This document shows, piece after piece, positions 34,331-44,192 of a stretch of 64,000 nucleotides of DNA (the stretch's first letter is position 1; the number at the start of each line of letters is the position of its first letter). The translations under genes and the position numbers were made by a program. Source of the DNA: Dermatemys mawii (Eukaryota; Chordata; Testudines; Dermatemydidae). The notes under the pieces are model-generated. The model saw only the letters and a list, made by a program, of their open reading frames with translations, had not been told where the DNA came from and ran no database searches. The stretch is from contig ML677385.1 in NCBI GenBank assembly GCA_007922305.1, positions 10,364,470-10,428,469 on the forward strand. Direction: 5' to 3'.

Positions 34331-36864
34331 GTTCATAGATTTTATTCTCTCTATGCTCCACATAGGTAGGGTTCCTGTGAATGCTGAACTTTTGTGAGTA
34401 TGACTCGTATTTCTCATACCTTCTAGTTCAACATCTAGTGTTTTGGGTTCAACCTAATCAGAATACAAACTTTGAAAATTTTCCCTTTGATTATCTTTAT
34501 ACTCATTCAGTGGCACTTCAGTATGCATTCAAGTATACTTTGTAGACATTCAGTGATGCCTCATGATGTCTTTGCAATATTAGGATCAGTGTTCAAGTGG
34601 CACAGGAAACCTTGATATGAGTAACCTTACAAGGACAGTTAGAAAAGCTGAAAAAAAGACTTGGTTTTAAAAGAAACTACATCTGCCTTTTCCTCCCAAA
34701 CTGATCTAGTTACCATAAATGAGAGGCTTTTCTTATTTTGTTTCTTGTTTTAAATATCCAACTAAATATTCAAGGTTGGTATTCTAGAGTCAAACAAATA
34801 TTCATGTCGTTAATCTGATAATTCCTTTAAATTCATTACCGAAAGCCCAGCATATTTAACTTTTAATGTTTAAGTAGATGTTAATTAATGAGATACAAGC
34901 ACATCCAACTGTCACAGAGTCACAAAGTGCCATATTACATGACTTTGTTTGGGAATGAATCATATTTAAAGATGGGGAAGAGCTATCCCCTTACCTTAAA
35001 AAACTGCCGGTAGCATCTCTTGCTATGATGGTATCTAGTTCCTGACAGTTTTTCACTTTTCCTGTTAGTTAAGGGTACCAGCACTCCTCAGGTAGCTCCA
35101 TCACTTTCTGCATAAGCACTTATTTTAAATACAAAATAGGAATTATATATATGTGTGTGTGTGTGTGCGTGTGTATAAGTTTTTTGAATGATATTCTGAA
35201 TTACTCCTGAGAATGATAGATCATATAGAACAAATGTTTTTTCTAAGAGCTGCCCATACTTATCTCAATTGCATATTAACTCTGCAGTCTAACAATGACT
35301 GTAGGAATGTGAATTTTAACTGTTTATGATAGCACAAACTTCAAATAATTATGGGATGGGCAATGGTAGAGTACCATTTTTAAAAGCCTTGGCATCCTAC
35401 AATATAGTCGGTAGGGCATTTTCCTGTCTAATTTTAAATTGCCGCTGGACTCTTGCACCTCAGGTTGGTGAAGATTTGAAGTGGTGTGAAGGTGATGCTG
35501 TCATTCTCTGCAGAGTAAGAAGGGTTAGCTGGCATCAAACTGAAAGCATCTTCTTATGGGTGTGGCAAATGAGTGTGCTTGTGAAAAAGACGACAGAAGA
35601 AGTGGGGGAAATTGCCAATCCAAAATGAAAGGGTAGAATAAAAGCCCAAAGGAAATAACTCTGAGGCTGTCTCTGAGAATCTGCCTCAGAACAGCAAGAG
35701 TTCTGTGTCAATATTTCCTTTGGTCAGAGTCACTTCTTTAAGAGTACAGACTGGATTTTCCCGCCTAGTTGACTGTTAATTAGAGTTCCTCAGGAAAAAG
35801 TCAGTTATACCTCTGTGAAAAACTAAATAAACTTGCCTCTTTTAGAAGTCCTGTCTTAAAGTAACTGTAGAATACCAAGCTCTCTTCAGCTCAGGTGAAC
35901 AATGAAAGTAAGGTAAATGACGTACTCCCACCACCTTGCTATATACGGTCTGATCTTTGGACCCTGCTCTCTGTTGGATTTACAGCCTCTCTTTGGTACA
36001 AACCTTTGTAGGTTCATTTGGTTTGTGCTGGTTTGAGTCCCTGCTGCTCAGCTCTCAGTTGAAACTTCCTGCCCCTGAGTTCAGCCTCTGGTTTTTGAGA
36101 CAAGTGTCTTTTACCTACAGCTGTAATTGGGGCCAGCTAAAAGTATTTCCTGCTTTCCTCCAGTGTTACTTTGACTCCTGACCTACAAGACAGCATGCAT
36201 GTTTCTATATACTCCACCACACATCCACAAAGCTGCCTGGAGTATCCCTGTTTTCAGGACAGTGAGTGAAAAACAGCACATTCAGAACTCCAAAGGGGGG
36301 AAAAAAGGTATGGCCAAACAGAATCAAAACATATTATGTAAAATTGTAGAGCAGCCACTGTTCAAACAGAATGAATCTCTAAAATTTGCTGTTTCCACTG
36401 TGGGAAAAAAAATCAATGTACTGAGTATGTTCATTCAGTTAAGAATTGTATATGGAGCACCTCTGTTTAGGGTTTTAGATGAGGGGAGTGAGCCGTCAAA
36501 CTTTAGAAGCCTCTGTTTAGTATCTTCAAACTGAAGGTTTAGTGATAAATGTGCAGGAGAAACTGTGTTCTGGGAGAGATAAGGAAGCCTCAAAAGGCAG
36601 CTTTAAAATGGTCTGCACTCACCATGAGTCAGAAAGAGAGTCAACTAGCCAATTTAGTTGGAAAAAACAAGATGACATCATTTCAGTGAGGAGGCAATAA
36701 GGGCACTGGGACTGGTAACAACTGCAGTTCTTATGTTAGTTACCTAATTGATCACAGGGAGTATGTGGGGCTAACACTCGTGGTGCTGCAAGCTACAACA
36801 GCTATGCACAGGGAGGCGTCAGATACATTGTGCTATTGTTCCCAGCTGTAGAGCACACTGATGC
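34331..36864. other. intronic sequence without recognised gene
   Basis: No transposon ends or conserved exon are recognised apart from the microsatellite at 35143-35176. Frames such as 35326-35628 and 36199-36534 lack domain signatures. Confidence 0.55.
35143..35176 (+). repeat. (TA)n(TG)n microsatellite
   Basis: A run of TA units passes into about ten TG units with one 'gc' interruption. Such a tract is likely to vary in length between individuals. Confidence 0.95.
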
Positions 36865-37265
36865 CAATTCTCGCAATTTTATCATAAGCATTGTGATATT
36901 TGGTGTTTGTCTTAAAGCCCCACTTTGTGGAGTCATGTGATGTGAGAATCTCAGCTCTTTTTTTTAATATAAGTTTCTAATTCTCAGCATTTCAATTGTT
37001 GGGTTTAGTGTGAAGATGCTTGGTGGTGTTGATGGCCTGTGACATAGAGGCGGTCAGAATGGATGAGCAAGCGATCCTTTCTGGCCTTAAACTCTATGAC
37101 TGTGTGACTCTAGCTTTTGCATATTAGAGCTTTCCTATTTAAAGTCTCAAAAGCCAAAAGGCAAATAAAAAAAACATACACCACATTTTTAAATCACTAT
37201 TTTTGTGGTCTGGTTCATGATTTTTGAATACTCTGAATTGGCAATACCATGAGCCAATCACATGC
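36865..37265. repeat. unclassified interspersed repeat with a CR1 tail inside
   Basis: Left part: 'aaagccccactttgtggag' and 'tcatgtgatgtgagaatc'. Right part: 'ctcaaaagccaaaaggc' and 'ggttcatgatttttgaat'. The same order is seen in the second copy at 40120-40295. A CR1 3' end ('tttctggccttaaactctat', ending at about 37098) separates the two parts, so CR1 probably inserted into the older repeat. The family name is not known to me. Confidence 0.5.
37020..37100 (+). mobile_element. CR1 LINE 3' end fragment
   Basis: 'aggcggtcagaatggatg' followed by 'tttctggccttaaactct' and 'atgactgtg' is the conserved CR1 3' terminus. It is severely 5'-truncated. Confidence 0.7.
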
Positions 37266-37356
37266 AGACTTGTTCCCCTGTGCACTATTAGCATAAGCTG
37301 CCCCAATGCAGCATGTCTTAATTAAAATTCATATGATGTTTCATATGCTGTAGACT

Positions 37357-38259
37357 GGTTTCAGAGTGGTAGCCATGTTAGTGTGTATCAGCAAAAATAA
37401 TAGCATAATAGAGACTAACCAATATATTTGCGCTAAAACCCACTTCATCAGATGCATGGAGTGGAACATACAGTAGGGAGGTATAAATACACAGCATATG
37501 AAAAGATGGGAGTTGCCTTTCCAAGTGCGGGGTCAGTGCTAATGAGACAATTCAATTAAGATGGAAGTGTCCTATTCTCAACAGTTGACAAGAAGGAGTG
37601 GAAATGAGACCAATGTAAACAAGGTGGCCCATTTTAAACAGTTGACAAGAATGTGTGAGTTTTTTTGTTGAAGAATTGCACTTAAGTCTGTTACTGAGTG
37701 TCCAGGGAGATTGAAGTGTTCTCTTAGTGGTTTTTGAATGTTATAATTCATGATGTCAGATTTGCATCCATTTATTCTTTTGCGTAGAGGCTGTACGGTT
37801 TGGCCTATGCACATGGCAGAGGAACATTGCAGTCACATGATGTGATATCTGCCAAAACTTAAAAAACAGACTCCAGTGAGAAACTGCAGAACTCGAATTA
37901 ATTTCCAAACTGGACACCATCAAATTAGGCCTGACTATAGACTGGGAGTGAAAGGGTCACTACAAAAACTATTTTCCCCATGCTGATACTCACACCTTCT
38001 TGCCAACTGTTGGAAATGGGCCACCTTATTTACGTTGGCCTCATTAGCACCACAGAAGTGGTTTCCACTCCTTGTGGACTGTTGAGACTTGCCCACTTCC
38101 ACCTTAATTGAATTGGCTCATTAGCAGTGACCCCCTAACTTGGAAAGACAACTCCCATCTTTTCATGCTGTGTATTTATGCCTCCCTACTGTATGTTCCA
38201 CTCCATGCTTCTGATGAAGTGGGTTTTAGCAATGGTGCCACGAGGACTCCTCATTATTT
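37357..38259. mobile_element. head-to-head pair of truncated Penelope-like elements
   Basis: Arm 1 (37357-about 37845) is a PLE in minus orientation: its 3' tail is at 37357 and its coding end (GIY-YIG) is near 37838. Arm 2 (about 37850-38259) is the 3' UTR and tail of the same family in plus orientation. The pair is flanked by the 12-bp direct repeat 'atgctgtagact' at 37345-37356 and 38260-38271. The single duplication implies that both arms arrived in one insertion event, consistent with the inverted or dimeric arrangements known for PLEs. Both tails have lost part of the hammerhead-like motif. Confidence 0.8.
37578..37838 (-). pseudogene. PLE GIY-YIG endonuclease relic
   Basis: The minus frame reads 'MCIGQTVQPLRKRINGCKSD' and then 'KPLREHFNLPGHSVTDL'. 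The 'iGqTvqpLrkRin.hksdi' block and the following 'HF..pgHs..d' block are the conserved core of the GIY-YIG domain found at the C-terminus of Penelope-like elements, where it nicks the target. Translation upstream of the nominal Met continues the family for only a few residues. The RT is absent. Confidence 0.85.
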
Positions 38260-38884
38260 ATGCTGTAGACTGTTCTACTTTTTTAGTGATAGGAAAACTT
38301 TTTTTTAATTTGAAAATTCTTATTACAGCAGCTTCATACCGTTTTGTTATACTATATATGTCACTGCACAAATGGCTGTATTTACTGCAAGTGTATTAAA
38401 GTTAAGAAATCGTCACACATCAAGCAAGTAAGAAAGGCTTAAAAATAAGTACAACAATCTGAGTTACCATCTCCGCTAAGTTTACTACTAATAGAAAAAT
38501 CATTGGTGATAAATCCTGGTACTTTCTATGTTTACTTCACATTTCAATTTGTCAGCTGCAGAGGAGCTATAGTACAGCTTTAAAAGTGTGTCTTCTCTTT
38601 CAAAAAAGTGTGATTTTTCTTGTTGTTCAAGTATTCTAGTGTAGCTGGTAATGAATAGTGCCAGGTGCAGCATTTCAATCTTTCTTCATTGTTTTGCTTT
38701 TACAAATACAGATTGCAAGCTCCATGCTCCTGTAGCTGAATTACCTTTCTGAAGATATGATTTTTAAAAGCCAGATAAATACTGTTATAGCTGTAGATTT
38801 TGGGAAGCATTACTGACATCCAGTGGCTGAGTTCATTTACAGAAAGCATTCCTATGAATACTAGGGAATGGAGGAGCGTCGTGG

Positions 38885-39563
38885 TGTGGCTGCCCCACTC
38901 CTGCAGAACAGAGGATAAAAGCAGCCCTGGAGAGGGCTGCAGCTGGGAAGCAGTGTGAGCAGCTGAGTTACTAGCTGACCATAGGTGTTGCCAGCTCAAT
39001 CAGGGGCCAGCTGGCCCAGATAAGAAGGCTGTGGCCAGGAGCTGTAAGGAGTCTCTCGCTAGCAGTGGAGAGAGAAGGACCTAGCTGCCTGGGAGAAGGA
39101 TGCCTGAAGCAGAGCAGTGCTGGGGAAGGGCAAAGGGAGCTGGGGAGCTCCAGCCTCGTAATCCCTCAGGCTGCAGGCCTTGTTAAAAGCCCAAAAGAGG
39201 TACTGTGGCTGCAGAGCAGCAGCCCGAGAATAGGCAAAGGCAGCAGGTCCTACCCCTTGCCAAAGATGAGTGGCCATTACAGACTGCAGTCTGCCCTAGT
39301 GAGCAGGGGCTAGATAATGACTAGCAGTAGCCAGTGAGGCAAGGTGGATTAGAGAGTTGGGGGTTCCCTAGGAGGGGAGATCCAGAGAGTGGGGGTACTG
39401 TAGTGGGCAGAACTCCAGAGCAAAGAGCACCAGGGTCCAGGAGGGACATGGGGCCTGAGGCAGGCGAGCTACTGGCCTGCAGAGGCGCTTCTGGCTGGAA
39501 AAAGAGCTAATTCCTGGACAACCAGCAAGAGGTGTCACACCAGTGAGTTGTCACTGCTCTACA
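38885..39563 (+). mobile_element. solo LTR (~680 bp)
   Basis: It begins 'tgtggctgccccactcctg' and ends 'tgctctaca'. A TATA-like 'ggataaaagcagccc' lies 50 bp from the start. I recognise the interior ('ggagagagaaggaccta', 'cagactgcagtctgccc') from a turtle LTR family. No clear target duplication is seen and no internal retroviral genes are adjacent, so it is a solo LTR or fragment. Confidence 0.65.
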
Positions 39564-42419
39564 AGGAGATACTTTAAAAGCATTCTTGACATCCACATTA
39601 CATTAGAAGCATCACAAAAAGCTCTAGATGTTTCACAAAGCAGTTACATTTTTGAGAATTAAAATAAAACAAACACCCAATTTTATGGGAAATTATTCTG
39701 GCAATAATTTTTAATGAAAAAACCAAATGCCTGTCCTTACCCTCCAGAAAAAAATAAACAGCCAGTCAAACAAAACCAAAGGAACAAAACAGTGAAAAAG
39801 CTCAGAGGGGAATTCAGCCCAGTGAAAAGCATGCACCCAAAGGCCTTAGTACCACTGAAGTCCTTAATGCGGGACTTATATATGGTGTTCAAGGCCATTC
39901 TGGGAACCTCCGGCACATGGCTGAGTTTCACCTGCGGAAATTAATTTACCTCTTATAGTATGAAAATAATTATAAATAATATAATAATACCTACTGATCT
40001 TGGGCCTGCTTTTTCAGAAGTTCTGAGCACCCAAAACTCCAATTGAAATCTGTGAGAGCTGTGAGTTCACTGCATCTTTCAAAATCTGGCCCATACCCCC
40101 ACTGTTGCTTAGACATTTATGGTATTGCCAACAGATGTAGTATTTGGAGTTTTATCTTAAACTCACAGGTCCTTCACTTGTGATGAAAACATGAACCATA
40201 AAAGCTCAAAAACCAGAAGCCAAATAATTCCAAACTTTTTTTAAAAATATGCTGATAATTCTTGGGCTTGACTCATGCCTTTTTACAGATTGGGGGTTAG
40301 CAGTACAGCATCTTTTTGCTTCATTTACTAGAGCACCCTACTAAAAGAAAAACAAGGTCTTTCTTGGGGGAATTTGTTTTTTTAAAGATGGGAAGGGTAT
40401 GAACATATTGCATATTTAATGGAATATAAGAAAAGAAATAAAATGGTAAGTTTCCCTTTTCTGATCTGCCTTGATAATTTAGTATTTGTTTAAGCTGTCT
40501 ATTTGAAAATATGCTATGAGAGCAAACGATAGAGCAAAACTATATTATTAAATCTAAACAAAAAGTAAGTGAAAATGTGAAAGTGTAACATACATGAAAA
40601 ACATAGGATTGAAGCTAGACTGAGTTTGATTGCTAGCCAGGCTGCTGCTGCCATTAAGGAAATACGGGGTAAATATGAATGTGCGATAGGCAGCAGTAAG
40701 TGCTGTGGCAGTGAAAACACTTAAATTCATTGGCTTTACACTTCATTAGGTAGGTAATGAATTTCACACATTTCTAAACTTAAACTGTCAGTCTGACCAT
40801 AATGTTTTTGCATCAGCAAGTACAAAAGTATATTATGGGCCTCAGTAGAGCTGCTTTATTTTAATAATACTAATAACATTTTTGTTTATGTTCAGAGAAA
40901 ATAGAGCACCATTTCATTAATTTCATATCACATTTCTATATAAATGCACTGACAAGTTGCATGTCTGCTGAAAACAGATGTCCTTTAAACATGGTATTTT
41001 GTTGGGATGATTATTAAAAGTGCCTTGGTCCATGAACAGAAACTAAATTCCTAATTAGAAAGCTTTTTCCTCTCAGAGAGCTTACTTAAGTATTGAAAGT
41101 TAAAGAAAAAAATATTAGCAAAACTTTTGGACAAAGATAAATAATTACATACCAGATCACCTCTGGTTAATAACTACATTCCTAAAAGTGGTATGATGGG
41201 TTATGATATTAACTAATGCTTTATAATTCAAAAATGTAAAGGTAAGAAAAGTTTTATACCACAAATCTTCTTGAAAAATCCAAAAGTGAATTAATACTTC
41301 ACAAAATAGAAATAAGTAAATGACAATCGACCAGCCCAAAAACTTAAAGAAAAATGTCTCACTGGGGAAAATAATGAAATGCTTGGAATGGAAGCCACAA
41401 CAACCACAGATTTTATTAAACATGGATATAGTTGTCTAGTTGTTAAGAATATTTTCATTCTAAGACAAACACTTTCTCAGTTTTATCTTAACGCCCTTGA
41501 AAAGGACTTGAAAACTGAAAAATGGGAAGAGAGGAAATTTTGCAGACAACAAATCTTATAAAAAGGATTAATGTTGACAACTTTGAAGCTGAGCTAGTGT
41601 GCTACTTGGGCAAATAATCACAACGTGATATTTTTATGGAGTCTCCACATTAGAAGCCTTTTATCCACAAAAATCTACTCTTTTATGTTTGCAACATATT
41701 CCAGCATTGTAGTTGTTGACAAGCTAACAAACTAACACAATGCTACCTATTTTCTAACAACTACTGAATAGCAATCTGGGTTCCCATCCCATCCCACTTC
41801 TCAAGACTTTGTGAATAAACTGATAGCAGAATTATCAAATCTATATCTATTTTCAATTAAAGGGGCACGCAAACTTTAAAAAATTCAAATAGACGTGTGT
41901 GATTTTAATCTCCTTTATTTACAAGTAACATCTAAAATCCTTACAGTTGCAGAGATTAGAACATCTAAATATTTTCTTCTTTTTTCAGTTTATTTACTTT
42001 ATATACTTGAGTGATCACTTTTTTTTTCCTGTTATATTTGATCAGGGCTCATCCTTTAAAATGCTGAGCACTCCTAGGATGTGTTAAGAACCCTGAGATC
42101 CTTTTCATGTCAATGGAGATTGAGAACATGTCATACCTTCCAGGATTGCGCCCTGGATTATTCACTTTTCCTGCTTGGTGTCTTTCACATTGCAACATAG
42201 CAGAAAGACATTTCAAATATTGGAAACTACAGCAGCAAATCCTGAAACTACTCATAAGTGATTTTTCAAAATTAACTAGATTTCAAGTGGACTGTGTCCT
42301 TTCATTGTGAGCATTGTTGCAAGGGATAAACATTGAAACACTCAAAGATCCAGATAAACCCTGTTTCATTTTTAGTAAGGAATGTCATTGCATCTGTAGT
42401 TCCTTTTGGCTATGATATA
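39564..42419. other. intronic sequence, largely unique
   Basis: AT-rich sequence with no gene. The repeat at 40120-40295 is listed separately. Around 42100-42160 ('aatggagattgagaac ... aggattgcgccct') is a short old repeat remnant like that at 5675-5735. Confidence 0.55.
40120..40295. repeat. unclassified interspersed repeat, second copy
   Basis: 'gtatttggagttttatctta' and 'aaaagctcaaaaaccagaag' followed by 'cttgggcttgactcatgcc' share order and motifs with 36865-37265. Its ends cannot be defined. Confidence 0.4.
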
Positions 42420-42576
42420 TAACTGACCAGAATCCTAGTAGCCCATGGTTATATTTTGCTGGAGGTCAAACTAGAAGAGAGGTTCTCAAATTTCTTTTGT
42501 TGAATTTTCAAATATTAATCACGGACTCTCAGCTAAGAAACTGATTGACAAAGATACATGTGTACTTCATATAAAC

Positions 42577-42687
42577 AGTGTCAGAGGGGTAGTCGTGTTA
42601 GTCTGGATCTGCAAAAGTGACAGAGTCTGGTAGCACTTTATAGGCTAACAGATGTTTAGGCGCATAAGCTTTCATGGACGAAGACCC
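42577..42687 (-). mobile_element. short interspersed repeat sharing the PLE 3' tail, 13-bp TSD
   Basis: The element ('tcagaggggtagtcgtgtta' at the left) is flanked by the 13-bp direct repeat 'acttcatataaac' at 42564-42576 and 42688-42700. Part of the right repeat also matches the family consensus, so the true duplication may be slightly shorter. Read on minus, it is the terminal part of the PLE tail also seen at 56969-57100. It keeps the GAAA part of the hammerhead-like motif but is cut within 'CTGATGA'. Confidence 0.8.
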
Positions 42688-43408
42688 ACTTCATATAAAC
42701 ACTTACTGTTAGTGATGCTTAAAGAAAGAGATTATGAGTACTTAGAGATATCAGTGAGAGGGGTGACCCTGCTTCTCACTGCAGTATGTCTATTTTTGGT
42801 GGGATCATTGAGAAGCAAACTCAGAGATGATTCTCCACTTCCAGACAGGACCAGAACTTTGTCTTCATAGCTGTCATGGCAGAGAATGATGCTTCATATG
42901 TATATGCTGTTGGGAAAGGTAGCAACACTTTCATTGCATCTGTAACTAAAACTGGTTTTCTCTGCAGCAACAGTTGGTCAAAACTGACAAGGTGCCTGTT
43001 CCTTAAACTGATTTTTCAGAGTGCGGTCACAGGATAGTTCAAGCAGCTTCTGCACTGCTTTTCCACTCAAACAGGAGGATGACATTGCACAAGCTGAGAA
43101 CAAATCACAAATCTAATAATTGTCCTCCATGTTTATATTTTTAAAGTAAACACTGAAGTCTGCCAAAGTTGAAAGGTGAGTAACGGTCCTGTCTCTGACG
43201 CAGTCAACTGTCATGCTGTTAGTATCCAGAAATTCTGTCAATAATGGAACCATGGCTGAAATTCCTCTGCCCAGTCTAGTTTTCCAAATCTCTATTCTGA
43301 AATGCTGCAGTTGTGTCACTCACCTCAAGTTAGCGTGACCTGATGTCCTGATTTTATAGGGACAGTCCCAACTTTTGGGGCTTTTTCTTATACAGGTGCC
43401 TGTTACCC

Positions 43409-44192
43409 TGTGGCAGGGTTCATACCTCGCTGGCCCCCTTTTGGGGTCCTCGGAGGGAAGGGGCAAGGGATCCCCACCTCTTCTACACCTCCGCCTGTCT
43501 TCTTCCGGGGTAGTGTGGCCCAATGGCCAGCATCAATGGAGTTCCCCTTTCTCAGGGAGTAACGTGGCCCAATGGCCAGAGTCAATGGGGTCCCCCCCGC
43601 TCAGGGGGTAGCGTGGCCCAATGGCCGGAGTCAGTGGAGTTCCCCCCCTCAGGCGGGAGCGTGGCCTAATGGCCAGAGTCAATAGAGTTCCCCTCTCTCA
43701 GGGGGTTGCAGACAAGTGGCTATGGGGGTAGAGGGACCCAGGCCCACGCACACCACCAGGTCCCAACCCAGGCCTCACCTGCTAGTGGGGGCTTCCCTGC
43801 CCCTAGCTTGGCAGGGATCCACCCACAACACGCCAAGCGTGCATGTCCCTTTAAATGGCCCCTGGGTCTTTTCCTACCTGTGCCGCTGGGCTTTCAGCAT
43901 CCAGGGGTCTCCTGCAGAGTTTCCCCTCCGGACCAACGTCTGGCTGAGCTTCAGGCCGCGTCCTTGCTGGGCTGGCTTCAGGAAACCAGGATCCCGGCTG
44001 TACCTCCGTGGGAGCTGACAGGGTGCATCCTTCCCCTCCGGCAGTCAGCCCAGACTGAGCACTCTGGCCGGCCTTTATACTTCTCTGGCAGCATGAGCAT
44101 GCCCAGTAGGACTTCCGGGGTGGGGCTTCCTCTGCTAAGAGGAAGTGGTTAACCCCTTCTATCCCAGTGCGGGGCTGGTCTGCCCCTTCACA
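43409..44192 (+). mobile_element. solo LTR (784 bp), TSD taccc
   Basis: Begins 'tgtggcagggttcatacc', ends 'ctgccccttcaca', and is flanked by exact 5-bp duplications 'taccc' (43404-43408 and 44193-44197). It includes a four-unit minisatellite (43511-43705) and a TATA-like 'cctttatact' at about 44071. No internal retroelement genes remain. The overlapping 148- and 100-codon frames in it are not genes. Confidence 0.93.
43511..43705 (+). repeat. four-unit, 48-50 bp minisatellite in the LTR
   Basis: Units begin at 43511, 43559, 43609 and 43657. Each contains 'gtggcccaatggcc' (or one variant), 'agtcaatggagttcccc' and ends in 'ctcaggg'. They differ at several positions each, so the array is not recent. 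It may be a repeated enhancer-like U3 element. Confidence 0.92.

Noticed and set aside
43511..43705. Regular ~48-bp repeats considered as a CRISPR array
   Set aside because: The units are tandem with no unique spacers, lie inside an LTR, and the window is a vertebrate gene.
43706..44152. 148-codon frame with an overlapping 100-codon frame
   Set aside because: Both are inside a solo LTR whose boundaries are fixed by an exact duplication. GC-rich LTR sequence gives long frames without meaning.
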